Part shown: positions 47,147 through 59,300 of the stretch, in pieces
Position numbering within the stretch: the stretch's first letter is position 1
Layout: every line of letters starts with the position of its first letter
Source of the DNA: Benincasa hispida
Lineage: Eukaryota; Streptophyta; Magnoliopsida; Cucurbitales; Cucurbitaceae
Reading direction: 5' to 3'
Assembly: GCF_009727055.1 (NCBI RefSeq)
Contig: NC_052349.1
Span: forward strand, 46,147,253 to 46,211,252
Length of the DNA: 64,000 bases
Translations under genes and position numbers: made by a program
Notes under the pieces: model-generated
Told to the model about the DNA's origin: nothing
The model's input: the letters and a program-made list of their open reading frames with translations, nothing else
Databases searched by the model: none

Positions 47147-47842
47147 GGTTCCATGGCCTTGTTTAACTATATGAGAAAACAATCTTTTATGGCACATTAA
47201 TGAATATTGTAATTATCATCCCACATCTGCTGTCATAATACTTTTCAGTTCTACAGTGTATTTACAATCATTTGTTTAGTTTCAACAGAGATGTAAAGTG
47301 TCATAAGAATCACATGAGGTTAGTATTCTATAACTCACAAGAAAACTGCATGCCCTTCGGAATTGTTTGTCTACCTTCTTCATGTTCTTGTTTGTTTATC
47401 GTTTATTTCTGACAAATAATTTGAAAACCTGCCCAAGGTAGATTCAGAACAGCCTCGACAGATAAAGTCATCGAAAGAAATGGGAAATGGAAACGAAACC
47501 TGGGTCCATGTTCTCCCAGTAGAACCTCTCTCCCCTGTAACGATATAACAAATAAACACCAACATATATATTTGATTTTCGGACTAGCCATTTTTAATCA
47601 TATACGATGAATAAAGGATGACCATGGTTCAGCAACTCAAGATGAAGCCAAGAGGTTTCTAATAATATTTATTTGGGGACAGATAAATACTTAAAACCCG
47701 AATTATAAGTACAGAATGGGTGGAAAGTAAATGATCCACAAGTTATTAGATCAAAATCACATCGTTCATCAGTCCTTAAAATATATCCGATAACCAAATG
47801 AAAAGAACATTATTGTGCTTCGTTGTACCTAGAAACTTAGGC
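47147..47842. other. SDH2 3' flank, no further gene recognised
   Basis: This contains the presumed SDH2 3' untranslated region and terminator. A GC-richer island at about 47400-47545 has overlapping minus-strand frames and an acceptor-like TTACAG near 47537, but no recognisable protein. It might be a transcribed non-coding exon. Confidence 0.4.
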
Positions 47843-50721
47843 TCAAACCACGAGCTGAAGGTGTTTGATATTTTGGATCTGTTTTCCGGGGTTCAAACCC
47901 TTGGGACAGGCACGGGCACAGTTCAGAATGGTATGACAACGATAGAGCTTGAATTCATCATTTATTGCCTCAAGTCGTTCCTTGGTATATTCATCACGGC
48001 TATCGCTTATCCACCTGTGAATGAACAAATGGGATTAAAGGGACCATTTCGTAATTGAAAAATCGTGTCTTTGATAAAACTGAAAAATGAAAATAACCAA
48101 TAATGTCAATTAGAATGATTTTTTACATCTATTTAATATTATCCGTGTCAATCTTCTTGCAATTCATGGTGACATGGTGACAAATAGGACATTGTGAGGT
48201 GAAAGAAAGGAACAAGAAAATCATGAAATACATAAGATACAATATAACATGAACTTATGAAGCCTACTTCAAATAAAATAATAATATTAATAAATAACGA
48301 TAATTATGAACGCAGGATTAAATACAAAGATTCTTTAGGTAGATGTAAAACTTCATTATTGATCATCACTTAAAAGCTTGTCTTCTATTTTCCATTTTTC
48401 TAAAAACATTTGTGAGTGTTTAGGTAAGCTTGTTCACAACTCATTCTCATGAGCAATTGCCAGAACTTACTACATTGGGTTGCCAAAGAAACTCATATGA
48501 TACAAATCCTAAGTAAACATCATCGTTTGAACTCATTACCTTTGTTCCCCTTATTATTTTACATGAGTTAGCCCATAGTAGTTATTGCTTCTAAATTCAC
48601 ATACAACAAATCAATAGCACAAAGAATAAGTACAACCCTCTCCTGTTATTTATAAGAGGTTAATATAGTTGTACGAAGCATAGCATGCCCGATTTGGCTT
48701 CCAGACATCACCAATCAAGTTGACTATAATATTCTTGAGTAAATTTTGTGGACCAAAAACTCTTTTATGCAATATCAGCAAAAATGTTCCAGACAGATTA
48801 TCCCGCCCACTCACTTAACTTGGTGAACTATTAAAAAGTAACGACTGAGGTTGAAACTCACTAAGAAAACTAAAGCAAACAAATGAGTTTCAAATCAAAT
48901 CTTCCAAGGCATATCAAGACTTTTTTTTCTTATATCCGTGAGTGTCCAAGTCAGCTTACGCACACCTCGACTAACCTTACAACATTTGAGTGTCAAAGAA
49001 ACTTGTAGGAAATTAATTTCTAGGTAGATGGCCACCATAGATTGAATCCTTGACCTTTTCCTTTATACCACTAGGCCAACCCATGATGGTTAAGGCATAT
49101 CAAAACTTTGTTGAACAAAGATAAACAACAAAATTAAATTACTTGATTCTCTATACAATAGGCAATCGATCGATTCATAAAAGTACTAACATGCAAGTGC
49201 CAATTTCCCCACGGAAGAAGGAAATGACCTTCTAAGTTCTAAGAACTGAAAAGACAACCTGACTATATGCATGACGAGGTAAGAGTTGTGTGAAATAAGA
49301 GACTACTGAATGTTAGCACCGCAAGAGGTGTACAAATATGCTTATTGTAGGACCGCATTAAAACTTCTCGACCTATACACACCTAGGCCTATACTGTTCC
49401 CAATCTCCAGGGCCACTATACACACCTAGGCCTATGCTGTGCCCAATCTTCAGGCCCACTATACACACCTAGGCCTATGCTGTGCCCAATCTCCAGGCCC
49501 ACCAATGGCAGATGATGAACACACGCTTTGCATACCTCAAAAGTTCTCCAGTTTCTTCAATTCTTTCTGATACCCTGATACCCGTTCTTCCTCTCATTTC
49601 CATGAACAGAATTTCCCTTCTTTTCATAAGTCTCTTCATTCGTTTTCAGCTCTTCTTTCACTTCTAATTCTTCACTAGAAGACCATAATCAACAGTTTCC
49701 CTTCTCTAATTTTATAGAAATACTAGTTATTATACACTGTAAATCTTATATTATTCATATGCAGGATAAGTCAGCGTACTAATCTTAATGCTTTTTATTT
49801 ATATTCCATTTCACTTGAGCCACACTGCTTTCTAGCTCCTTAAAACGCACCTTAAGCCCCTCAAATAGACTACCCAAATAACTAAATTATTGCTGCCTAC
49901 TTTTAATCCGCCAGAAATGAAACTAAAGAAACACGCCTTTGAATCTTACGACCTTCACAAGTAGCTTCTTAATTCCTCTGGAAAAGTCCCTGTTTTCTGT
50001 TCATTTCTAACAAGCAGAGAAGTATAGAATAACCAACACAATGAAAGTGAACGAATTACCTATTGGCATGGAGCAAAGCGGCTGGTCCAAGATAAGACTC
50101 CGGGTTCCACCAATAGCTGGGGCACGATGTACTACAGCAAGCACACAATATACACTCATACATACCATCCAACTTCGCCCTATCTTTCTTACTCTGAAGA
50201 ATCTCCTTCCCGGGCACAGGCGGCTCGCTCTTCCTCTTCAACCACGGCTCAATACTCTTATATTGGTTATAGAAATTAGTCATATCCACCACCAGATCCT
50301 TGATCACGAACATATGAGGCAGCGGCGTAATCATGGAAGAAGCTCCAGAGGAAATCTTGGTCAAGCAAGCCAATCCATTACATCCATCGATGTTCATCGC
50401 ACAGGAACCGCAGATCCCCTCTCGGCACGAGCGGCGGAAGGTCAGAGACGGGTCGATCTCGTTCTTGATTTTGATTAGCGCATCGAGCACCATGGGGCCA
50501 CACTCTTTGAGATCGATCTTATACTCCTGAAGCTCTGGTTTGGAAGGACTATTGGGGTTCCATCGGTAGATTGCGAATGTCTTTAGGTTCGATGAGGCGG
50601 CGGCTTTTTGTTCAACTTGCTGGGCTTCAGCTTCGGAAGCATGAGCTCGAATTCGAACGAATCTTGAAGGTGAAGTTGCAGAAACCCTAGATATTGCCCG
50701 CCTCAGGATTCCGGTCGCCAT
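47843..50721 (-). CDS. SDH2: Succinate dehydrogenase iron-sulfur subunit, mitochondrial
   Basis: Two exons, 50060-50721 and 47843-48014, join as AAT AG|G TGG across a 2045-bp GT-AG intron and encode 277 aa (Arabidopsis SDH2-1 is about 279). The subunit passes electrons from the FAD of SDH1 to ubiquinone in complex II, linking the citric acid cycle to the respiratory chain. The start is ATG at 50721 ([10 protein letters not shown]); the open frame upstream has only a TTG. The first ~30 residues are basic and Ser/Thr-rich, as in a targeting peptide. The [2Fe-2S] ligands are C99, C104, C107 and C119 ([17 protein letters not shown]). The [4Fe-4S] ligands are C190, C193, C196 and C257; the [3Fe-4S] ligands are C200, C247 and C253 ([11 protein letters not shown] and [14 protein letters not shown]). 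The quinone-site tryptophans in SYWWN are present. All key residues are intact. The intron carries a SINE and a 43-bp tandem repeat. Confidence 0.97.
48921..49091 (-). mobile_element. tRNA-derived SINE in the SDH2 intron (171 bp)
   Basis: On the minus strand the 5' part has an A-box-like TGGCCTAGTGG and, about 30 bp on, a B-box-like GGATTCAATC, the internal RNA polymerase III promoter of tRNA-type SINEs. The 3' part ends in a short A-rich tail (inverse of the T8 run at 48921-48928). The flanking repeats AAGGCATATCAAGAC (48906-48920) and AAGGCATATCAAAAC (49092-49106) are 15 bp with one difference, as left by LINE-driven insertion. It is inserted in the same sense as SDH2. Confidence 0.88.
49374..49502. 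repeat. Three tandem 43-bp units in the SDH2 intron
   Basis: Units start at 49374, 49417 and 49460 with TATACACACCTAGGCCTATG or a near match, and each continues through CCCAATCTYCAGG. The second and third differ at one base; the first differs at a few. Each contains the palindrome CCTAGG next to AGGCCT. Confidence 0.92.
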
Positions 50722-50830
50722 TGTTGCCTCCAAGAAAGAGAGAAACCTATCAGAAGGAGAAAGGAAGAGGGAAAAGCTTCAGCTTTTGCGTTGCGATATG
50801 CATCACTATAAAATTAACCAATATGATTTT
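50722..50830 (-). promoter_or_regulatory. SDH2 leader and proximal promoter
   Basis: Upstream of the ATG the minus strand shows a pyrimidine-rich stretch (CCCTCTTCCTTTCTCC...TTTCTCTCTTTCTTGG), typical of plant 5' leaders. A reversed CCAAT motif (ATTGGTTAA) lies near 50813-50821. No convincing TATA box is seen on this strand; a TATAAAA at 50807-50813 reads the other way. Confidence 0.4.
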
Positions 50831-51462
50831 ATAATCTTTTTTTAGGACAATAATAATAATAATTGATAATTGATAATTTTTTTATTTAATTTATTTTAAT
50901 TGTTTGTGAATTGTGATTAATTTACTATATATTTCTCAAAAAGCTGGAGAAAATTATAATTAATTTGACCCCTTATCTATATTTTTAAATTTTTTCGGAA
51001 CTTTTTGTTAAATTGAGATCTCAACATTTTAAGCTTTGATTACATAGAAATCTCAAATACCTAGAAATAATAATAGAAATAGAGATAATGATGAAAATTT
51101 TTACCGAAAATATCTTTTATATTTCATTTGTAATTTTAGAAAAAAATATCGATTATTAAAGAGATTTTGACGAAAGCAACCATAGATTTTAAAACTTTCC
51201 TCTTATCTACTCTATTAAAGTTTTGTTTTTTGTTTTGTTTTTTTTTCATTTGTCTTTCAACCTTCAAACATATATTTTTAAGGAATTTTCTATATATATA
51301 TATATATATTTCGAGGAACAAAAATCAGGCTAACATTTTATATTTTTGTTGGAGAAATTGGAAATAGTTCTCTCTTACATAGCCTAACTTCTTCTTTGAA
51401 GTTGTGCCAACTCACCAAAAGTATTATGTCATTTATGTTAACATCCATATATAATATTATAT

Positions 51463-51503
51463 AATATATATATATATATATATAATATATATATATATAT
51501 ATT
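51463..51503. repeat. (AT)n microsatellite
   Basis: Nearly uninterrupted AT dinucleotides with one broken unit near 51484. It is able to form a cruciform. Confidence 0.9.
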
Positions 51504-52194
51504 ACTCAAAAATGGTAAAAGGAATGAAGCATGCATTTGATAATGCTTTTAGGAGGAATAAAAGTAATTATAAAAAAATCTTAACCATACGATGTGATTG
51601 ATAAATATAGATTTAAATTAAATCTACGAGAATCACTTTTAAAAACATATCACACTCATTTTTAGATGAATCAGATAGAGTTTTAATATACTTTTCAATT
51701 TTATACTTTAAAAATAGAATTTATTTTATATATCTATCTATTTCTCACCTAATAAAATCTTTCTAATTTTTATGAGTTGAATGTATCAAAAAGTATACCA
51801 TATTATATCTTTTTAAAAATTTTAAATTATAAAGAAATGAAAAAGTTATTTACAAGTCTATTTTCGTTATTATATCTAAAATAAGATATTTTTGTATTTA
51901 TTTATCAAACACTATAACCTACTTTTTCAAATTTAAGCTAAAATTCACCAAACTCCAATTTACTCCATTTAACAACGGCTTTTTTTAGAAGTACAATTGT
52001 GAGCGATTATTTCAAAAGCTATAACAATTTCAAACCAAGCCTAAATTGATACCATTCAAACAAAAAAAAAATTAAAAAAATACCCATCATTATTACTCTT
52101 TTAAAAGATATATATATATTAGGGATGTATATATATATATTAATTAATTAGGGGAAAACTTGGTTTTGATTTAAAAGAATAATTATGAGAGGTT

Positions 52195-52362
52195 TAGAAG
52201 GGTTTTGATGCCGTGGATCACTAAGCCTCTACGTGGCTTAGTGATGACGTGGAGAGATGTGAACCGTCGAAAGGAGTGACAGCGTGGACCAATCTTTGAC
52301 CAGTCATTTTTGCCGCCATGGGAGCGTGGGCGTGTGTCTTCCATAGACTCCATGTTAGTTAG
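52195..52362 (+). promoter_or_regulatory. Orphan cluster of plant cis-motifs and a tiny ORF
   Basis: In otherwise AT-rich DNA this patch holds a perfect 11-bp inverted repeat (ATCACTAAGCC ... GGCTTAGTGAT, 52217-52245) whose loop contains ACGT. It also holds ACGTGGC (52231-52237) and TGACGTGG (52245-52252), both ABRE/G-box-like, and TTTGACC (52295-52301, W-box core). GCCGCC at 52312 merges into GCCGCCATGG, a strong initiation context for a 14-codon ORF (52318-52362). It looks like the 5' end of a lost or unrecognised gene, but no coding exon follows. Confidence 0.35.
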
Positions 52363-52737
52363 TCATAGTTCATATCAACACATCATTTGTTATTAATATC
52401 CATATCTTTCTCTATTCTTTTTTATTAAATATATACACTTTTGAGACAATAATTTTAATTTCGGTACTTTTAAATACTTGATCTTAATTTCATATTTTTA
52501 ATAAATTTTATATTTAACATCTATTATTAGTTTATTGAATAAACTATTTATTATCCATAGTTTTTCCACTATAAATTTTAAAAAATATTTACAGATGGTA
52601 TTTTCTCATGTGAAAATTATTGTTATTATTGTTTAATCAATTTTGATTAAAAAAATATTAAAAAATAAAATTGAGATTTTTTTTGTAAATATATGAATTA
52701 AAATGGGACATTTAAAAGCATCTAAACAGCATTTCTA

Positions 52738-52738
52738 T

Positions 52739-52772
<34 letters not shown>

Positions 52773-52790
52773 CATATATATATATTTATA
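52738..52790. repeat. (TA)n microsatellite with TACA interruptions
   Basis: TA dinucleotides broken twice by TACATA. The overlapping ORF is low-complexity translation of this run. Confidence 0.9.
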
Positions 52791-55700
52791 GCATTTCTTC
52801 ATATTTTATTTTATTTTATTTTTTATGCTACTTTCTTTTCTATATTATCATTTTTATTTCTTTTCTTTCTTTTATTTATATTTATTATTGTTTTTTATAT
52901 TTATATGCTAATTTGATTTTGAATTTTGAAATTTCAAACTTTAACATTATATATTACTTTGATTTTCCATTTTTAATTTTTAAATATTTTTAAATTTTAA
53001 TATTTTAAATTTTGTAATATACATGCTGATAAATATATATATTTTTATTTTTATTACATTCGAAACCGTTAGAATTTTAAAATTTATGATAAGACATTCA
53101 TTTAGTTTACTTTAATATTTTACAACCATGATATTTACATAATAATAAAATTGAGTTAGATTTGAGTCAACAACATATAAGACAAATGATTTGATGATAA
53201 ATAACATTACAAATTGAATTTTAGCAACATATGAATGATTGAAACAGTTGCAATATCGTTATTAATTTTTCATTGAGATTTGTATTTGATATTGTAAATT
53301 ATGCTTATAATTATTTTTTTAATATTTTTTATTTTACATAATTAAATTATATTTAAACTATAAAATATGAGAAAACGTAAAGGAAAAAAAATAAAAAAAA
53401 ATAAAAAAAGAAATAATTATCAGACAAATTTTTGTTTTTATTTCTTTTTTTCAACAAACAAGAAACAAAAATAGTTACTAAACACACTGGTTCTAGTTCT
53501 TAAAAAATAGAAAACAAGAAACAAGAAACAATAAACAATAAGTGGGAAACGAGAATGTTATTAAACGAGTCATATACTTACTTGAAAAATGTGCATTTTG
53601 GTCTTGTACTCTTAACTTTTGTTCAGGTCAGATTTTAAACTTCGAAAAGTGGCTATTTTTTTTCCATAAAAAATGAAAATGTAAGACCCAAAATGATCAC
53701 TCTTTAATAATATAAGGATCAAAATAAATCAAATTTAAAATGCAATGACTAAAATGAACATTTTTAAAGTATAGAGACCAAAATAAATATTTTGAAAATA
53801 TAATAACCAAAATGAACCAAAATCAAAAGTATAAAAAGTAAAGTAATATTTAAACTCAATATTTACTCTAAACTTACGGTTGCATCAAATCAATGTATCC
53901 CAATTAACACAAATATAGACCTTTTAAATTTAAATTCAAAAAATTGTTGCAACTTTGACCGTTGGGTGAGTTTTCATATAAAACTTCAAATTTGGTTTAA
54001 GAAAAGTATTTTCTTATACTCTTAAAGATATATATATATATATATATTAGTACAAAAACTATATGGATGAGAGATCAACTCTTCAACATCAAAAGATAAA
54101 AGTCATTTCAATTACCGTAGAGTTATGCCCACTCTGACAATATACTTAGTTAGAATCTGTGAATTTTGGTAAAATCATTCTATAGTTAATTTCTGCATTA
54201 ATCTAAATAAAGAATTTATAATGTTTTAAAGTGGACTAGAGATAAATTACCACATTTAACTGAAATGAATTTAAACATATTTGTCTTAATGATGTTTAGT
54301 TTTATATTTGAAAGAAAGTTAATTTATAGCAAATACCTCTAAATCATTATTATTATTATTATGCAATTTAACCCCCCAAATACATAATTTAAATTGGTTA
54401 TAGATTTTAATTATGTTACTATATTTTGAATTGGTCAAAACAAACTCTTAGAAGAGTTTTTCAACTAATGGATGGAAATGGTTGTGCAAAAGTTGGAGGT
54501 ATGAGTGATATCTTTTACAACTCAATTTCAACTGTTCTTTTCAACTCAAAAAATATTGTTTACATCATTTATAACATTATTCATAAAATTAAATTGTACA
54601 CGTGTCAACGGCCACGTAAACTTAGGATTAAGTGGTAAATTAGGTTAGTTTTATAAAATATTTGTAAAAATGAGGTTGACTGAAAATTATTTGTAAAAAT
54701 AGGGTTTTTTTAATTCACTTTACTGATTTAGCTTAACATTTTCCAACTGCCTCATTTCAGTCTCTTTGAGAAACTGAAATGAAATCTAGCTAATTTCACG
54801 GTTTTCATTATGTTTTTGTTATAATTTTCTTTTGAATCATGCATTTTAATTTTATTCTGTTATAATAATATCCCTTTAATTAATTAAGAAATTAAATCGA
54901 ATTTATTTCATGGTTAGCTTCTTAATTTGTCTCTCTCACAAGCCTTAAATTTTCAGCTTTATTTTAAAGCTCTAATTTACATATATATATATATATATCC
55001 CTAATTTATAAATTTGTACTAATGCTAATTTTTGGTATTGGTATTAATTTTAATATTGACTGGAATTTAAATAAAACTAATTTAGTTATAATTAAATTAA
55101 TTCTTTTAACTTAGTTCATAACAAAGAAATAAATAGATAAGTAAATATAAGCTTAGTGAAATCTATAGGTATAAAAAGTAAAATCTTGAAATATAGGAGC
55201 AAGATAGAAAAAGCGCAAAAAGTGCAATATTTTAAAATTGAAGGACAAACACAAGTAGAAACTAAACTTACAATCTAGAGATAAAAGTGTAAGTTGTAAC
55301 ATATTGAAACTTATGGAATCAAAAATATATTTTAAAGGAAAAGTCTCATTAATTTATATCTCTAAATTTTTTGGGTTGAACTAATTTAAAAAAAAAAATT
55401 TTGCGAGTGTATCAATTTATACTCTCATTTACGTTCCATTTGAGTAAACATATATGAGACTTGCAATTTTATCGATTAAACTCATTAATTTTTTACAATC
55501 GAATCCATTTATATTCTCAATTAAATTTTTCTTTAACAACCATCAATATCAAATTTAATTGCCCATTTTGTTAATATGATATTTGAAGAAGTTTATGTGG
55601 ATAATTATCAAAAGTAATTTTAATGATGAGATAATGAGTCTATATTATTTATTTATTTAAAAAAAAACCTTTATTCCAGATTGTTTGTGACACAAATATC

Positions 55701-55859
55701 GAATATATATTTTTTTAAAAAGACACATATATCATATTAGTCTCTCTCTTTTCAAATAGTTTTTCTTAAAAGCTTCCTTTAAAAGTTAGGAAGATTTTTG
55801 AAAATAGAATAATATGGAAAATTATTTACATAAAATAACAAGATTTAATCTTCTTTTAT

Positions 55860-55950
55860 AGAGATTGATAGAAGTCTATCAGTATCTACTAGTGATAGAA
55901 ACTAATAGAAGTCTATAATTGATACTATGTGATAGATGTTGATAGAAATA
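55860..55950. repeat. GATAGA/TCTATC short palindromic repeats
   Basis: Several interlocking copies of GATAGAAGTCTATC and TAGTGATAG-like words occur here; related words recur at 61260-61370. In cucurbit genomes I associate such words with the ends or leaders of Mutator-like elements, an association from memory. Confidence 0.45.
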
Positions 55951-56388
55951 ATATAATGAATTACATTTTGCTACATTTTGTTTCCTTTTTAAAAGGACAC
56001 ATGACAACTATTCACCGAGCTTTGAAAAGTTTAAGCTAACTCAGTCTCTAGCCGGAAGTGAATAAAAACAAAAAGGGTCACTTGCAAAAATAACTAGTAA
56101 AACTACTATTTGTGTTGTTCTTTTGAATCTTTGATCTATATATGCTCTATCTTCAATTCATTTTCTTATGAGAGAAAGAAGAGAGAACAGTAAACAAATT
56201 TCATCATCTTCTTCGATCGAAAAAATGATAGATAAAGAGACATGGACATGAAAAAGAGAGGAGAAGAAAGAAGAGAGAAGCAGAGGAGATAAAGAAGAGA
56301 GAAGTGGAAAATATTTAAAATATATATTTTTTTAATCTCATCTTGGCCTATCATATTTTTAATTAATTTTATATTTAAATTTAGGAAA

Positions 56389-59300
56389 TGTTGGGTTTTA
56401 TGTCCTAAAACTCGCAGTTTATAAAATGATACATATTTTCTATAATCAATAAACTTATTATTGATTTTATAAATTGTATGAAAGTCTAAATCCAATAAAC
56501 TAAGACCCATGACTATTACATGAGTACTTGAACTTTATTTGGAGACAAAAAAGTGGATCAGGTCCGAGTAAATAGTCAAAATAATCTATAGTACATGAAT
56601 AAGGTTGGGTACCTTATTCTAGTAATACTATTGGATGCGGCCTACTCTGTAGTTGTTACAAAGAGTTGTAAAGTGTTACATACGATGTGATCCTAATTCG
56701 TACATGTTATGACATGAGGAGTGGAGGCGTCCTATGCAATGAGTTTGCATAAGATCGGACCAAGAAATAAGTCACTCTTACTTTATAACGCTGTTTACTG
56801 TATAAGATTGACCAAACCTAGATGACCTAGGTAATTCGATCTTAATCTTGAGCTAACTATGAACTCCTGTTTAATCAGGATTACCCTTATATTTGCATAG
56901 GTGAGGGTTGGCTCAACAACGCCGGCTCAATAAGACTCCCATTTCAGGGGTAAGACCTAATAGATAGCTGGGGACATAGGGTGCAAGATAAAGTTTACAC
57001 CTACCCGATTAAGGGATAGGAGAAAGGCCTCTCAAGTATTAAATTTAGGTCTTAAACAAGGGACCTCACCCTCTCACTGGGCTGAGAGAGTTTGGTTTTG
57101 ACACACCCCCTCCCAAACTACCTACTAACTTAGTCAAAGAGATGGTGTGAAGTCAACAGACATCATCCTCTTCTAACAATACTTGTTGACCCTGCTGAAA
57201 CGTTGAACCTGATAAACATACTAATCTTAGATATAAAATACTTTACATGTAACACAACACAGTGGAACCCCTGAAAACCTTTAGACACACATGAAGTGCG
57301 GTCTTAACATAACTCGGTTTGGAAAATAACCTGATAGAGATATCACAACCAAAAACATATCCAACTGGGGTTTACACAACCATGACATCTAGTGCTTACA
57401 CAACCATAAACTATCCAGTTCTTACAAAGGCATTTACAATATAAACAGACATAATGTACAACTCCACCCACGTATGGAGCTTGATCTGGAAGCTTTTAGC
57501 AGAAAACAGACATTGGCAGTTATCAGGCACCTGAAGCTCGATCTCTACCTGAAAAGTGGAAAACATTTTGAAAGAGTGAGCTACAAAGCTCAGTGAGTGA
57601 CTAAATTTAAGACTATAAATCCGCAAATCAGAACACGTGATAAAACTTTAAACGTATAAATCTGTTCAATCAAAGCGTTAAACATAAACGTGTAACGATA
57701 AAAACTTTCTCAAGTATTCCACAAGTACGTCATTAAAATCTAGCAAGGCATATCAAGTATATAAAACATTTTAACTAACATGACAAATCAACGTTGTGTA
57801 GAACACGCCCAGTACAACCAACGTTTACTAGCTCTACGATGTAGTAGGGCCCGTCCAGCACTCCCATTGTTTTTATCATAGTGGGGCCCACCCAACACTC
57901 ACGACAGCATCGTTGTCATGGAGTACACTCAATGTCAACAACGGAATATAACCTGTGTGCACACGGTACCACATAAGCCCAATATCTTAGTCATGTAGTC
58001 AATAAAAGTCTCAGAAAACCACGTGAAAATATTAAAACATTCTTGCTTATCTTTATCTTTCGTAAAACTCAAGCTTACTCAGCTTGCTCGTGAAAAACTG
58101 AAAATCTTTTAACACTACTCGCTAATACATACTTTACTTTAAATGTTATCGTTTCAACTACTTTTCAGGAATTCAATGATCACGTGCTCGTATATAAACC
58201 TCATTAGAAAATCTAAGCTCAAAACTTATGCTTGAAACCATTTATAGAAATCACGTATCATTCATAAGTTCATATTCAAGCATGTAAACCATTTAAGCAT
58301 AAATTACAGTTTAGAAATCATTTTCAAAATTCGTTTTGTCACTCACAATGTTGGCTAGTTTCCTGGTCTGTAGACTTGGCTTATTTCCTCTTGACCTATC
58401 AAACAAACTAAAACCGAGCATTAGAACATAAATCGTCTTGTCTTTCCATGCTCATGAATTCTAAATTCTAGAAATAAAATCATACTTCACACTTTTTTTT
58501 CCAGATTTTCTAGATTCAATATCCTAATTTTCAATACTCATAACTTTCTCAATACTTGACCAAAATTAATATACTATATATAAAACTCTTTATTTTGGAA
58601 CCCTCTACAACTTACCTAAAGGAATAAAAACGAGATTCTCAACGGATTTATCCAGAAATCCCCCGAATAGAGCAAATACAGCTTCGTACTTCTCTGCTAC
58701 TCTCTACTTTTCTCCTGAAATTAAACCTACTTCTAGTCATTTTTGGCTCATGAATTCTTCATGTAAGTTATAGAAAATTAAATAATCTTTCCAATCATAC
58801 TCAATTGAGCTTCTAATTCAACCTGTACACTCCAAAATGTTCAAAAAACCAGAGAAAATCCTAGATCCTTTTGATTTGCATGAAAATTCTGTGCTCTGTT
58901 TTCCTTTTCAAAAACCATTAACTTATCATCAGATTTAGCTCAAGCTTCCTTCATGAATTTTTTTAGAACTTTCAAGGAAGTCATGCCTCACCTCTTAGTT
59001 CTTCTTGTGTAGCTCAAATCGACTTAAAAACCAGAGATAGACAGGTTGAACCCAGATTCTTCCATGGTTGCACTTGCATGAACTTTTTCCTCCCTTCTTC
59101 AACCTCCAACCTGCAACAAGCTTCTTCTTCCACTTCTTTCACTCTCTCTCTCGAAATGCTATGAAAATCTGATGGAAAATGATGAATAAATGGTCTGAAA
59201 TGAGTTAGGCGGTGGTGCCGAATGGGTTTCCATTTCCTTTAATTTTTTTTCCTTTTTCCTTTTTCCTTTTTCCTTTTATTTCCTTTTATTTTATTTTTCT

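Larger units (their letters stand above)
50831..56388. other. Gene-poor AT-rich DNA with microsatellites
   Basis: No gene is supported over 5.5 kb. (AT)n or (TA)n runs lie at 51290-51310, 51463-51503, 52108-52140, 52738-52790, 54028-54048 and 54980-54998, and an (ATT)n run near 54343-54362. ORFs such as 52703-52993 are low-complexity. The only GC-richer patch is at 52195-52362. Around 55800-55990 are GATAGA/TCTATC repeats next to AT-rich DNA of the kind found at ends of Mutator-like elements. Confidence 0.6.

Noticed and set aside
47380..47591. Minus-strand ORFs between the small peptide gene and SDH2
   Set aside because: Two frames are open over the same GC-richer island, with no recognisable protein. 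It is more likely an untranslated or non-coding exon, if transcribed at all.
50041..50530. Plus-strand ORFs of 145 and 65 aa
   Set aside because: They are antisense shadows of SDH2 exon 1, whose iron-sulfur motifs and splice sites fix the minus strand as coding.
50722..50733. Longer SDH2 N-terminus beginning four codons upstream
   Set aside because: The upstream codon is TTG, not ATG. The first ATG is at 50721 and gives the usual plant MATG-type start.
52703..52993. 96-aa ORF rich in Tyr, Ile and Phe
   Set aside because: It is translation of a TA microsatellite and T-rich DNA, low complexity without other coding evidence.
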